Shown: positions 1-9,159, counted from the stretch's first letter. The stretch: 64,000 nt of DNA from Ignavibacteriota bacterium (GCA_013112585.1 JABFGH010000006.1:1-64000), one strand, 5' to 3'. The notes: generated by a model not told the origin, from the sequence alone. Numbers and translations are program-made.

Positions 1-2
1 TT

Positions 3-146
3 AACGGTAAAACCTGGAAGAGTCTTCGCGGAAGTATAAACTCCTCGGAAACGGGAAGATTAACAAAAGTAGCATACGATGGTAAAACATGTTGTATAGT
101 TGGATCGAATGACGGAAAAGCAATACTGTATTTAGGAAAAAGATAG
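3..146 (+). CDS. 3' end of a BNR/Ycf48-like beta-propeller protein (partial)
   Basis: An open frame enters from the left edge and ends at TAG 144-146, giving 47 residues. It begins NGKTW and contains two short GK/GKA turns (YDGKTCCIVGSNDGKAIL), the pattern of BNR/sialidase-like or Ycf48-like propeller blades in which NGKTW is a recurring motif. Only the last one or two blades are visible, so function and localisation cannot be given. The minus-strand frame over the same bases is a shadow with no homology-like features. Confidence is moderate because so little of the protein is present. Confidence 0.5.
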   Translation, partial: NGKTWKSLRGSINSSETGRLTKVAYDGKTCCIVGSNDGKAILYLGKR

Positions 147-181
147 GAGGAAAAACAGCTAAAGAAAATTTCAATTCAAGG

Positions 182-204
182 CAGTCACGGTCGCACCGTG
201 ACTG
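182..204. repeat. perfect 10-bp inverted repeat hairpin
   Basis: CAGTCACGGT, a 3-base loop CGC, then ACCGTGACTG: a perfect 10-bp stem. It lies 36 bases after the partial upstream gene. No T-run follows on either strand, so it is not a classical terminator. It may be a palindromic repeat or a structured 3' end of the upstream transcript. Confidence 0.6.
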
Positions 205-282
205 TAAAAACAAATATGCAACATCAATAACAAATAATGTATACCGAATTTTGAATATCGATTTAATCGAAGAATCGTTAAT

Positions 283-323
283 CCTGCCTACCGGTACCAT
301 AGGTATCCCTTTGGACAGGCAGG
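283..323. repeat. 41-bp palindromic element, copy 1 of the CTGCCT family
   Basis: The ends are CCTGCC (283-288) and GGCAGG (318-323), an exact inverted pair, with GGTACC and GGTATCCCTTTGG inside. Its reverse complement matches the element at 30823-30862 almost base for base (shared core AGGGATACCTATGGT), so this is a dispersed family. The rest of the 147-583 interval holds no convincing gene. Confidence 0.7.
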
Positions 324-580
324 CGGTGTTCTTAAATCAAAATCACTAATCCCTATTCAGGCGTGGTCAATTTGCCAATCATCAATAACAAATAATAAAT
401 TCCCAAAGATCCTATCTTCAAAAAGCGAAGATATGATCTTGTTTAGTTTAAGATGGAATCTCTGGAAGAGATTAGATCTTTGGAAATCATTGGCGGCAGC
501 GTTGGAAAGGGAAAGAAGAGTGCAAAGGTAATATTGAATAATGAACACCGAATTAGAAGATTCATAATAAATAATAAATT

Positions 581-612
581 AAAAAAGCCTCTCAAAAAAA
601 ATGAGAGGCTTT
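581..612 (-). terminator. rho-independent terminator of the 648-3895 operon
   Basis: AGCCTCTCA (586-594) pairs with TGAGAGGCT (602-610). Read on the minus strand, the hairpin is followed by T-residues from the A-tract 581-586. It lies about 35 bases beyond the stop codon of the last gene of the minus-strand operon. Confidence 0.85.
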
Positions 613-647
613 AGCAACAGATATGAGAGGTGTTAATGAGAAAAAAA

Positions 648-1871
648 TTATAGTGATGTTCCGAGTTTTAATCGGAAGTTTGCAAATACTTGTGCGGCTC
701 CAAATGAACCATCATCAAGCGTAGTAAGCACGAGTGAAGGACCGAAAGCCATTGCACTTGATGCCCACATATCAAAAATTTTAGATACTATTAAATCTAT
801 TGCAACTTGATTGTTGCGTCTTTTGCTTCCAACCATCGCATCTAAGCGAAAATCAAAAGTACTGCCTGCCAGTGACATCTCGCGCGCAATAAATCCTGTA
901 TGCCATTCATCAAGGTATTGGGCAACATAAACTTTACCTCGTGTGGAACCGAGAATACTTACCGGGTAACGGAATTCCCAGTTAAGGTAGGAGTCGCGCA
1001 GAACAAATGGCGCTTCGTTTTCAAGCATTGCCATTTTATCTTCATAAGTATCATAGTTGCTATCATATACTTCGTTATAAATCTGTTCAAAACCTTTTGT
1101 GTCGCCAAATTCATCAAGGTTTGTTGTATAGCTTATTTCCAAAAAATTACCAAATGGAATTACATAGCCGACTTCAACACCGTAAAAAACGTATAAGTTA
1201 TTTCTAATATTATCAGTTTTTGATACTCTGAATATCTCATCGAGTTTTGTAAAAAATCCTACTCTTGCACCTATTAAATGAAAACTTGCCATTACCATAC
1301 TTGTTTCCAGCGGACCTGAATAAGGGGTTCCGGTTCCGATTGAAATACCTATATCGCGGTGAATAGCAAACCCGAATCTTTCACCGCCCAGCAATTGGAA
1401 GAAGGGGTTAATGTAATTCATTGTAGATGAAATTTGGTATTTAGTAGGCGGAGCTACAATTTTCTTTAATTTGATTTTATCAATTACATCTGTAAATACA
1501 CTTGCAAATGTTACACCTTTTGATAAATCAATTTTAAAAGGATAAGTAAAAATACGTGCCCGGGTTTCGGGAGTAAAAGCTAAATAGGGGTATAGTACGC
1601 CGCCTATTGCAACAGTTTGATTTGTTACTTCTCTAAGATCAACAATAATCTCTGCCTTCGGGTCAGGGGGATCAATAAAAACTTCTGATTGAATTTGAAT
1701 AAATAAGCTGTCATCTAACGGTTCCATCTGAAAGTAGTTTATTACTTCCTGATCATCCTGCTGTGCGCTTAAATTTGAAGTAAAAATAAATCCGATTAAA
1801 AAGGCAAATAGTATTAAAATCTTGTAAATATAATTTTGGTTTTGGGGTACCTTAGCATTTTTTGTGGTCAT
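648..1871 (-). CDS. predicted outer-membrane beta-barrel protein, third gene of a minus-strand envelope operon
   Basis: About 407 residues from the ATG at 1871. A longer frame begins with TTG at 1895, but the ATG gives a cleaner export signal. After a basic N-terminus comes a hydrophobic segment (ILILFAFLIGFIF) and a likely signal peptidase site NLSA|Q. The rest is polar with alternating aromatic and glycine-rich stretches (e.g. FGFAIHRDIGISIGTGTPYSG, FYGVEVGYVIPFG) and ends in FANFRLKLGTSL, consistent with a beta-barrel. I do not recognise a named family. The gene follows the 1908-2849 gene by a few tens of bases and is closed by a terminator, so it is the distal gene of a three-gene operon. 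A PorP/SprF-like partner of a T9SS-type motor is possible but unproven. Confidence 0.6.
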   Translation of the reverse strand: MTTKNAKVPQNQNYIYKILILFAFLIGFIFTSNLSAQQDDQEVINYFQMEPLDDSLFIQIQSEVFIDPPDPKAEIIVDLREVTNQTVAIGGVLYPYLAFTPETRARIFTYPFKIDLSKGVTFASVFTDVIDKIKLKKIVAPPTKYQISSTMNYINPFFQLLGGERFGFAIHRDIGISIGTGTPYSGPLETSMVMASFHLIGARVGFFTKLDEIFRVSKTDNIRNNLYVFYGVEVGYVIPFGNFLEISYTTNLDEFGDTKGFEQIYNEVYDSNYDTYEDKMAMLENEAPFVLRDSYLNWEFRYPVSILGSTRGKVYVAQYLDEWHTGFIAREMSLAGSTFDFRLDAMVGSKRRNNQVAIDLIVSKIFDMWASSAMAFGPSLVLTTLDDGSFGAAQVFANFRLKLGTSL

Positions 1872-1907
1872 AATTTGCTCTGAATATTTCTCCAAAAAAT
1901 TAGTCTG

Positions 1908-2849
1908 TTATTTATCGTATTCAGTAAAGTAGAATGAATCACCTACATTTACTTTGTGTTTAGTTTTGTCGTCATAAGCATCAAAAAAGAAATTTGCTTT
2001 GTACCTGCCGTCAGCTTCCTCTAAGTTTTCATTTCGATCTACCCATTCATCAAACTTAATCTCGTTGCGCGCAATGTTTAATGATACATTATAAACAAGG
2101 TTTCCTTTTTTATCTTTTGTTGGTCCGCTTACAGAAATAGGACCGGTATAATTAACTTTAATCTGGTCTATTCTTTCATCACTAATTGTTACTCTAAAAG
2201 CTGTTATTCGCTGAAGTTCTTTAACATAAATATCTGCTTTACTCATTTTTGTGGTCACAGATTCGATATTTATTTTCGGGGGCTGGTTTTCAATTACTCT
2301 TACTCTTTCTTCCTGTGAACCGAAACTTACAATAACCTCTTTTTGATCTTCAAGATCAAAACGTTTTGTTGAGTTCGGAGGCACTACTGCTATTGGGTTA
2401 TTCTTATTGGCAGGGTCAAAAATCTTAACCGGAACTTTTCCTTTATTATCTGCTTCATTCCAAGCGTATTGTAAAAATGTTTTAGATTTAGAAAAAGGCG
2501 AGGGCAGTTTTACTTCGCTTTTCTTTTCTTTTTTAGGCGGTTTTGGAATTGCTTTAATCTTTTTAGTTAATGTATTTAGGTTTGTGCTTAAAGAAGCAAT
2601 CTGTTTTTTTAATTCAATATTCTGTTCAACAACATTTGTATCAATGTTAATTGAAAAACTCAACCCTTTTGCATTAAGCGAATCAATTACGATAAGCAGA
2701 GAATCGCGCACTTCCTTTTGAACTGTATCTTCTTTTTTAACAACTTCGCCTAAATCTAAACCGGCGCCTTTTAATGCAAGTACCGTAACTACAAATATGT
2801 ACAGTACCTGGTAAATTATAAATTTTGAATCTTTATTTTGTCTTGCCAT
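1908..2849 (-). CDS. single-pass inner-membrane protein with large periplasmic domain (possible GldM/PorM-like)
   Basis: 313 residues. ATG at 2849 is preceded by an AAAGGA ribosome-binding site. There is one N-terminal membrane segment (FIIYQVLYIFVVTVLAL, about 10-27), then a periplasmic region with a coiled-coil-like stretch (about 70-95, NIELKKQIASLSTNLNTLTKKI), a Pro/Lys linker (PKPPKKEKK) and probable beta-sandwich modules to the C-terminus. One N-terminal TM plus an extended periplasmic arm is the architecture of GldM/PorM, the T9SS motor rotor. The adjacent 2903-3895 gene has the multi-TM plus cytoplasmic coil layout expected of GldL/PorL. This is inference from architecture and order only; no signature motif was recognised. 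It could equally be an unrelated envelope protein. Confidence 0.55.
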   Translation of the reverse strand: MARQNKDSKFIIYQVLYIFVVTVLALKGAGLDLGEVVKKEDTVQKEVRDSLLIVIDSLNAKGLSFSINIDTNVVEQNIELKKQIASLSTNLNTLTKKIKAIPKPPKKEKKSEVKLPSPFSKSKTFLQYAWNEADNKGKVPVKIFDPANKNNPIAVVPPNSTKRFDLEDQKEVIVSFGSQEERVRVIENQPPKINIESVTTKMSKADIYVKELQRITAFRVTISDERIDQIKVNYTGPISVSGPTKDKKGNLVYNVSLNIARNEIKFDEWVDRNENLEEADGRYKANFFFDAYDDKTKHKVNVGDSFYFTEYDK

Positions 2850-2902
2850 TTCAAATCCTTTTACTGTTCATTTATTGAATAATAATTTGGAACAGAAAAC
2901 CT

Positions 2903-3895
2903 TTATGTTACTTTGCTAACAATTGATTTAAGGCTTTTTAATGAATCATTAGCATTTTCATTACTCATTTTATTAGCCATCTCGCCAACTTCTTTACTCA
3001 TATCATTAAATTTATCGAACATTGTATTGTTCTCGCTCATCAGTTTGGTAAGCTTTTCTAAAACTTGATATGTAGCGCCGAAGTTTCTGTAGGTAAGTTT
3101 GCTTATCTCGTTGATTTCTTTAAGTAAGGTTTTGTACTCAACCAATTCTTCTTTCGATGCATTCATGCCGGCAGTTGCAGGCAAGGATGCGGAATCTTCA
3201 ATTTTTTGTACCATTTGCTTAGTAAGTTCTACTTGCGCTTTAGCATAGTATGTTTCTTTCATTTCAATTGCTTGATCAACAACTTTTTGAAATCTAACGC
3301 TTAAGGTATCAAGCACGGGTTCGAACAATTTTCCAATCGCCAAAACAAGTAATGCTTTAATTTCAAACGGAACTGAAAAACCGAGAAATATTTCGGGTCC
3401 CATTTTAATACTAACAAGAAGTATAGCAGCACCAACAAGCGGCAGTGCAGTTGAAATCGCATCAATAACGCTTACAGAGGCACCAATTATTCTATCAACG
3501 TTTTCGCGGGAGTTAGAAGTTAAAACTTCGGAACGCAATTTTGAAAATGCTCTAAGAGTAAGCAATACAAATAGTGCAAATGTCCATGGAGTTAGCCACC
3601 AAAAATTTAATGGCTCAATACTTTTATTTATAGGTGTCCATTCCGGAAAAAGTGTTTGGGCAATTTTTGTTGTTACATCGCCAAGTATGGGCACTGAAGA
3701 TAAATCTATAAAAAATGAAATTAAAAGTGCAAATACTGAAAAGATTGCCGGTTTAAGTAACACAGCCAAAGATATTTTTTTTACATTCTCTTCTTTGAAT
3801 TTGGCAATCTTTTCATCTATGTGATTGTTTTGAATATCTAATATCAGTTGGTCATCGATATTGACATTTTTATCCTTTACCGGAGATTCTTGCAT
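2903..3895 (-). CDS. multi-pass inner-membrane protein with C-terminal coiled coil (possible GldL/PorL-like)
   Basis: 330 residues, first gene of the operon. ATG at 3895 has an AAAGGAG site nearby. Hydrophobic segments lie near residues 45-65, 98-115, 138-165 and 172-195, followed by a long charged helical tail (about 200-330) rich in KLMSEN-type heptads, probably cytoplasmic. The segment AAILLVSIKMGPEIFLGF places a glutamate next to membrane helices; GldL uses a membrane glutamate for proton coupling, but whether this residue is equivalent cannot be judged here. It is followed after 53 bases by the single-TM gene, so the two probably form a membrane complex. Identity remains open. Confidence 0.55.
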   Translation of the reverse strand: MQESPVKDKNVNIDDQLILDIQNNHIDEKIAKFKEENVKKISLAVLLKPAIFSVFALLISFFIDLSSVPILGDVTTKIAQTLFPEWTPINKSIEPLNFWWLTPWTFALFVLLTLRAFSKLRSEVLTSNSRENVDRIIGASVSVIDAISTALPLVGAAILLVSIKMGPEIFLGFSVPFEIKALLVLAIGKLFEPVLDTLSVRFQKVVDQAIEMKETYYAKAQVELTKQMVQKIEDSASLPATAGMNASKEELVEYKTLLKEINEISKLTYRNFGATYQVLEKLTKLMSENNTMFDKFNDMSKEVGEMANKMSNENANDSLKSLKSIVSKVT

Positions 3896-4992
3896 TTATT
3901 ACTCCTTTCATTATAAAAAAATTGGTATTGAACCTAATTTACATGTGATTATCAGCACAAACTTAATGCCATTAAAATACGCCATAATTTCTTTGAAAAT
4001 TATTGTTGATAGAAGAATAAAGGTTAACGGAATTTGGAGGAAAACTCTTATTTCAAAAAATCAATTTTTTGTTTCATTATCTATAAAAAATTAAACAAAT
4101 TTAGAATAAAAACGGTTCTAACATTATTATTTCAAATTTACTTTTTAGTTCTCAATTTATATTACTAATAGTTGATTATTTAGATGTTGAGAAATTTGTT
4201 TAAATAAACAATTTATAAAGATAAAGTGTCCAAGATAATAAAAAATATCTTTCTAAGAATTATAAAAATAAATTTTAATTATAAAATAATATTAAATTTT
4301 CACAATTAAATAGTCCGGATTAGATTCAACTTAGTTCTTATTATTTTAATTGATTATTATTTCAAAGCTAAACACAAAAATTTCAAATTCAGGAAATAGT
4401 TGCGTAACATTTACTGGTAATAATAACAATTTAGGCAATTTTCATTACCTCTGCCCTATATCGAAATTGTTTAATGAAAAGAAGCTTCTAAGCAGCATCG
4501 CGGTTTGTAGATTTATTAATAACGGAATTGTGCTCTACAACTCGCCATTCTAAATTATTAGTATGCCAATGTAGATTATATTTATTAATGTACCGGATAT
4601 TAAATAAGTGTAGTAAGTCATTGGCAGGGGGAGAATTTTCCCGAATAGAGACCCGTTGAGGAATCTCCAACCTTCCCTGTTCATATCGGGCAACTTTGTC
4701 GGACTGCGCTGCGGAGAAAAATTAGTGAAGATAAATAGATGAAAGTAAGAAATAAATAACGACGCCTTCGATATCAATATTAGTGCATAAATCCTCTTTC
4801 GTTTCCTCGATTTGTATCACAACCCCCTTAAACAATTGCTTTTTTGTGCCGATAATCAATATACAAACAATACTAAAAACTTAACTTTCAAACAGTTAAT
4901 GAATACATTACCGCATTTTAGAAAAACTAAAATTTGAATTTAATAACTTAAAGTATTTATATTAAAATAATCTGAAATTTTAAGGGGATAGA
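3896..4992. other. 1.1-kb AT-rich intergenic region
   Basis: This divergent spacer separates the minus-strand operon from the plus-strand OmpA gene. Frames of 60-77 codons occur, but their residue composition is unlike the neighbouring proteins and none has a convincing ribosome-binding site. A GC-richer patch at about 4620-4720 is compositionally distinct and may be a decayed repeat. I see no RNA gene. Confidence 0.4.
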
Positions 4993-6156
4993 ATGAAAAA
5001 GTTTCTCTTAGTAACAATGTTTTCCTGTTTAATATTTACATCTAATAATTCTGCACAAAAAAACGAAAGTGCATGGGCGTTAGGATTTGGATTTTCTTAT
5101 CCGCGGCTTGCGGCTGCTGACGTTGGTCCCAAAGACCCTAACTACGGCGGTTTTATTTCTATTCAAAGAAATTTTAATGAAAAGCTCGCAATTAGAGTTT
5201 TAGGGTTCTACAGAAGTATGCTGGGTAAAGTACCATCTGTGCTTTTCAAAGAGTCACCCGGCGGCGGTCCTTCAACAGTTCCGGCAAATTGGGAAGTTGA
5301 TGAAATGACTACAACTACTTTCGGCGGTGTTTTCGATGTTATCTATTATTTTACAGTTACTGAATCAATGGCGCCTTTTGTGCATTTTGGCGGGGGGTTT
5401 AACTACTACGATCCCGATTATTCAAAAGATGGAATTTATAATAAATCTGCACTGGCTGTAGGTACAGGTGTTTTTGATTTGGGTGTGGGAAGCGAATTTG
5501 GAATTAGCGATAACTGGAAATTAAAAGTTGATTTTAGCTTTAATCTTACCGATGGAGGTATTGACGGAATACAGCGAAAACCCGACGGCTACAATGATAG
5601 AAGCGGTATATTCGGTACAAGCGGCGATTCCTATATAGCTGTTGATTTTGGTTTGCTCTATTATTTTGGAAAAAAAGAAATACAAAGTAGAAATATGCCC
5701 ACAGGAATTATTCAAGGCGAACGAGTTGATTACGAAAAAATCAAAAACATTGTTAAAAGTTATATCCCTGCCGAAGTAGTTAGGGAAGTTATTGTTGAAA
5801 AACCTGTTACTCAAAAAAATAATTGGGTTTTAGTTGGAGTTAATTTTGCTTTTAATAGTGCAGAGTTAAAACCGGAATCTTATCCAATACTATTTCATGC
5901 AGTAAAAGTGTTAAAGGCTAACCCGGGTATAAATATTGAGATAGCCGGGCATAGCGATAATCTTGGTGATGAAAAATTCAATATCAAAGTTTCTGAGGAA
6001 AGAGCGGAAACTGTAAAAAACTATTTGGTTGGAAAAGGAATTGATTCAAGCAGATTATCTGTTGCGGGCAAAGGTTCTTCAGAACCAATTTCCGATAATT
6101 CAACTGCTTTAGGGAGAGCGATGAATAGAAGAATTGAGTTTAATGTAATTAAATAA
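4993..6156 (+). CDS. OmpA-family outer-membrane protein
   Basis: 387 residues with a signal peptide MKKFLLVTMFSCLIFTSNNSA|Q and an AAGGGGAT ribosome-binding site. Residues 25-230 look like a beta-barrel, with many Gly/aromatic repeats ending in a strand with LLYYFGKK. A linker precedes a C-terminal OmpA domain (about 275-387) containing FAFNSAELKPES, IEIAGHSDN, RAETVKNYL and NRRIEF, the residues that bind the diaminopimelate of peptidoglycan in this family. It likely anchors the outer membrane to the wall. Monocistronic: a strong terminator follows within 10 bases. Confidence 0.92.
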   Translation: MKKFLLVTMFSCLIFTSNNSAQKNESAWALGFGFSYPRLAAADVGPKDPNYGGFISIQRNFNEKLAIRVLGFYRSMLGKVPSVLFKESPGGGPSTVPANWEVDEMTTTTFGGVFDVIYYFTVTESMAPFVHFGGGFNYYDPDYSKDGIYNKSALAVGTGVFDLGVGSEFGISDNWKLKVDFSFNLTDGGIDGIQRKPDGYNDRSGIFGTSGDSYIAVDFGLLYYFGKKEIQSRNMPTGIIQGERVDYEKIKNIVKSYIPAEVVREVIVEKPVTQKNNWVLVGVNFAFNSAELKPESYPILFHAVKVLKANPGINIEIAGHSDNLGDEKFNIKVSEERAETVKNYLVGKGIDSSRLSVAGKGSSEPISDNSTALGRAMNRRIEFNVIK

Positions 6157-6164
6157 TTAGCTGC

Positions 6165-6193
6165 GGGGGTCAGTTTCGACCCCCTTTTTTTTT
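6165..6193 (+). terminator. rho-independent terminator of the OmpA gene
   Basis: GGGGGTC (6165-6171), loop AGTTTC, GACCCCC (6178-6184), then nine T residues. It starts 8 bases after the stop codon. Confidence 0.95.
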
Positions 6194-6338
6194 AAATTAA
6201 AAATTTATTTTAAACATTCCTCTTTACTTTAATTTCATTTAGTTATAATTTTTGATAAACAATTTCCTTTAAAATTATCCTGTGAGATAACTAAGGATTT
6301 AATAATGCAAAAACAAAATAATGCGAAATAAATGGAGA

Positions 6339-6369
6339 CCTCAGCGACGAAAGTCAATGAGGATTTTTT
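6339..6369 (+). promoter_or_regulatory. leader hairpin sequestering the pyrR ribosome-binding site, with U-run
   Basis: CCTCA (6339-6343) pairs with TGAGG (6358-6362). Inside is GAC-GAAA-GTC, a GNRA-type tetraloop on a 3-bp stem, separated by a small internal loop (GC/AA). A T6 run (6364-6369) follows. The GAGG of the 3' arm is also the only ribosome-binding site for the pyrR ATG at 6374. The structure could act as an intrinsic terminator, as a lid on translation, or both. PyrR proteins of other bacteria control their own operon at the RNA level by attenuation or by blocking the ribosome site. That this hairpin is the PyrR target is inference. Confidence 0.55.
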
Positions 6370-6373
6370 GTAT

Positions 6374-6925
6374 ATGGACATAAAAGCAAAAATAATTGAT
6401 GCGGAAGGATTGAACAGAACTGTTACGAGATTAGCTCACGAAGTAATTGAGCGGAATTCGGGTACATCAAATGTTGTGATAATCGGAATGAAAACACGCG
6501 GAGATTTTCTTGCGCAGCGAATTCATAAAAAAATTAAAGAGATTGATAATTCGGATCTTCCGTTAGGCTCATTGGATGTTACACTTTACAGGGATGATTT
6601 TAGAACAAGACTGAAGCAGCCCGAAATTGGTGTTACCCATATAACATTCGATATAAACGAGAAGGATATTTTATTAGTTGATGATGTGCTTTACACCGGA
6701 AGAACAGCAAGAGCCGCACTTGACGCACTAATGGATTTAGGAAGACCAAGTACAATTCAGTTTTGTGTATTAGTTGATAGAGGACACCGTGAACTCCCTA
6801 TCAAAGCTGATTTTGTGGGTAAAAATATTCCAACTTCAATAAATGAAGAAGTAAAAGTTAAAATGAACGAATTTGATGAAGAGGATGCAGTTTATCTAGT
6901 TGATGTTAAAAATGAAAATAATTAG
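6374..6925 (+). CDS. pyrR: PyrR, pyrimidine operon regulator / uracil phosphoribosyltransferase
   Basis: 183 residues from ATG 6374. A frame from 6332 would add 14 residues that run through the leader hairpin; the shorter start gives the usual family length of about 180 and begins like other PyrR proteins (KAKIIDAEGLNRTVTRLAHEVIERN). The PRPP-binding signature is ILLVDDVLYTGRTARAAL (about 118-135), and IGMKTRGDFLAQRI matches the PyrR core. It binds pyr mRNA in response to UMP/UTP and has weak uracil phosphoribosyltransferase activity in characterised members. It is the first gene of pyrR-pyrB-pyrC, 10 bases before pyrB, so it probably regulates this operon. Which biochemical role dominates here is not visible in sequence. 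Confidence 0.93.
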   Translation: MDIKAKIIDAEGLNRTVTRLAHEVIERNSGTSNVVIIGMKTRGDFLAQRIHKKIKEIDNSDLPLGSLDVTLYRDDFRTRLKQPEIGVTHITFDINEKDILLVDDVLYTGRTARAALDALMDLGRPSTIQFCVLVDRGHRELPIKADFVGKNIPTSINEEVKVKMNEFDEEDAVYLVDVKNENN

Positions 6926-6935
6926 GAAATAAAAT

Positions 6936-7856
6936 ATGTCCCTATCTAGCAGACATTTAATCGGCTTGCAAGGTGTTCCCGCTGAAGATATTCAATCTAT
7001 TTTAGATACAGCGGCTACATTTAGAGAAGTTTTAGAAAGACCGATTAAAAAAGTACCAACACTTCAAGGCAAAACAATTGTAAATTTATTCTACGAAAAT
7101 TCAACCCGTACCCGCATCTCGTTTGAACTGGCACAAAAAAGATTATCTGCCGATACGGTGAACTTTTCAACTTCAACAAGCAGTACAAAAAAAGGGGAAA
7201 CTTTTAAAGATACCGTACGGAATATTGAAGCAATGAAAGTGGATATGATAATTGTTCGTCATGAATCAGCCGGAGTACCTTACTTTTTAACACAAGTTTC
7301 AAAAGCAAATATTATTAATGCCGGAGACGGGCGGCATGAGCACCCGACCCAGGCATTATTGGATATGTATTCCATTAAAGAGAAAATAGGAAAAATTGAA
7401 GGTTTAAAAATTTGTATCATCGGCGATATTGCTCACAGCAGGGTTGCTCTCTCAAATATTTACGGATTAAAAGCATTAGGAGCGCAAGTTTCTGTATGCG
7501 GACCTTTAACAATGATTCCCAAAGGAATTGAATCGCTTGGCGTTAAGGTTTATCACAACATTAACGAAGTGATTAAAACACATGATGTACTTAATATTTT
7601 GAGAATTCAATTGGAGAGAAAAGCAGGTACAAATATTCCTTCCCTCAGAGAATATCATAATTATTTTGGTGTAACGGCAGAACGATTAGAAAAGTATAAC
7701 AAAGATATTTTAATTCTGCATCCCGGACCTATTAACCGCGGAGTAGAAATTTCATCAGAAGTTGCCGATGGACCATATCAGGTAATTTTAGATCAGGTTA
7801 CAAATGGTGTGGCTATAAGAATGGCAGTACTTTATTTACTTGGATCAATGAATTAA
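6936..7856 (+). CDS. pyrB: PyrB, aspartate carbamoyltransferase catalytic chain
   Basis: 306 residues, the normal length for the catalytic subunit. It carries the carbamoyl-phosphate motif FYENSTRTRISFELA (about 50-64), the GRHEHPTQALLDMYS motif (about 132-146) and HPGPINRGVEIS near the C-terminus, all hallmarks of ATCase rather than ornithine carbamoyltransferase. It condenses carbamoyl phosphate with aspartate, the committed step of cytosolic pyrimidine synthesis. pyrR is 10 bases upstream and pyrC 13 bases downstream. No pyrI regulatory-chain gene is next to it, so allosteric control may be absent and regulation may rest on PyrR. Confidence 0.97.
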   Translation: MSLSSRHLIGLQGVPAEDIQSILDTAATFREVLERPIKKVPTLQGKTIVNLFYENSTRTRISFELAQKRLSADTVNFSTSTSSTKKGETFKDTVRNIEAMKVDMIIVRHESAGVPYFLTQVSKANIINAGDGRHEHPTQALLDMYSIKEKIGKIEGLKICIIGDIAHSRVALSNIYGLKALGAQVSVCGPLTMIPKGIESLGVKVYHNINEVIKTHDVLNILRIQLERKAGTNIPSLREYHNYFGVTAERLEKYNKDILILHPGPINRGVEISSEVADGPYQVILDQVTNGVAIRMAVLYLLGSMN

Positions 7857-7869
7857 AAACAGGTTAAAA

Positions 7870-9159
7870 ATGCAGGTAATATTAAAAGGATTAAACATTG
7901 TTAATCCAATTCAAAACTTAATTGAAAAAAATGATCTTCTAATAAAAGATGGTATAATTGCAAAAGTAGGTTCAATATCCGATAAAGAGTTTAGTGATTC
8001 GAAGGTATATGATTTTGAAGGAAAGTATTGCTCCCCCGGTTTTTTTGATATGCATGTACATTTAAGAGAACCCGGCAGAGAAGATACGGAAACAATTAAA
8101 TCCGGATGTAATAGTGCAGCAGCCGGCGGCTTTACCGGAATAGCATCTATGCCCAACACTGAGCCAACAGTTGACACAGCAGAAATTGTGAAATCGATTA
8201 CTGAAAAATCAAAGGAACATTTAGTTGACGTTTTTCCTATTGCTGCCGTTAGTGTTAACCGGAAAGGGGAATCATTAGCACCGATGGCTGAACTTTTTGA
8301 AGCAGGAGCGGTTGCATTTTCCGATGACGGAGTTTCAGTTAAAACTGCTTCACTTTTAAGAAGCGCTTTTGAATATTCGAATATGTACGGCGCTCCTATT
8401 ATTGATCATTGCGAAGAAGAATCTTTAGCTGATGGGGTGATGAATGAAAGTATAGTCTCCACAATTTTGGGTCTTCCTTCAATTCCAACAATTGCTGAAG
8501 ATATTATTGTTCACCGTGATATTGCCGTTGCCGAATACACCGGCGGAAAACTTCACATCGCGCATATAAGTTCAAAAAAATCTATTGAAGCAGTTCGCGA
8601 AGCCAAGAAAAAAGGTGTAAAGGTGACCACCGAAGTAACTCCGCATCATTTTACTTTAACCGATGAAAGCTTAAAATCTTTTGATACAAACTTAAAGATG
8701 AATCCGCCGCTAAGAACGAGAGATGATATGAATGCAATTTTAGAAGGCTTAGCCGATGGAACTATTGACTGCATTGCAAGCGACCATGCACCCTATGCAA
8801 GTGAAGAAAAAGAAGTTGAGTTTATTTATTCACCCAATGGAATTATTGGTCTCGAAACTGAACTCGGTTTAGCTCTTTCTGAACTTTACCATAAAAAGGT
8901 ATTATCGATTGAACAAATTGTGGAGAAGTTTGCAGTAAATCCTCGTAAAATATTGAACATTGAGGTACCAAAAATTGAAGAGGGCGAAATTGCAAATCTT
9001 ACAATTTTTGATGCCGATTTAATTTGGACAGTTGATAAAACAAAATTCAAATCCAAATCAAAAAATACACCTTTCGATAAAAAATTATTAACAGGTAAAT
9101 CATTAGCAGTAATTAATAACAAACAAATTTTTATCGATGGCAAATTTTCTGAAATATAA
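7870..9159 (+). CDS. pyrC: PyrC, dihydroorotase (class I, amidohydrolase fold)
   Basis: 429 residues. Metal and substrate motifs are all present: DMHVHLREPG (HxH metal pair with the substrate arginine, about 60-69), HCEE (about 181-184), HIAHISS (about 230-236), TPHHFTL, NPPLR and IASDHAPY (catalytic aspartate, about 303-310). It cyclises carbamoyl aspartate to dihydroorotate. The full set argues that this is an active enzyme and not the inactive PyrC-like partner found beside PyrB in some bacteria. Last gene of the operon. I see no terminator in the 250-base spacer that follows. Confidence 0.96.
   Translation: MQVILKGLNIVNPIQNLIEKNDLLIKDGIIAKVGSISDKEFSDSKVYDFEGKYCSPGFFDMHVHLREPGREDTETIKSGCNSAAAGGFTGIASMPNTEPTVDTAEIVKSITEKSKEHLVDVFPIAAVSVNRKGESLAPMAELFEAGAVAFSDDGVSVKTASLLRSAFEYSNMYGAPIIDHCEEESLADGVMNESIVSTILGLPSIPTIAEDIIVHRDIAVAEYTGGKLHIAHISSKKSIEAVREAKKKGVKVTTEVTPHHFTLTDESLKSFDTNLKMNPPLRTRDDMNAILEGLADGTIDCIASDHAPYASEEKEVEFIYSPNGIIGLETELGLALSELYHKKVLSIEQIVEKFAVNPRKILNIEVPKIEEGEIANLTIFDADLIWTVDKTKFKSKSKNTPFDKKLLTGKSLAVINNKQIFIDGKFSEI

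Noticed and set aside
900-1207. Plus-strand frames of 66-98 codons
   Set aside because: They run antisense to the operon gene at 648-1871 and have no ribosome-binding site or recognisable protein features.
3861-4777. Small frames in the 1.1-kb spacer
   Set aside because: Low-complexity, AT-driven residue composition and no convincing start signals; left as intergenic.
6332-6373. Longer pyrR start at 6332
   Set aside because: No ribosome-binding site, and the added codons run through the leader hairpin; the 6374 start gives the normal family length.
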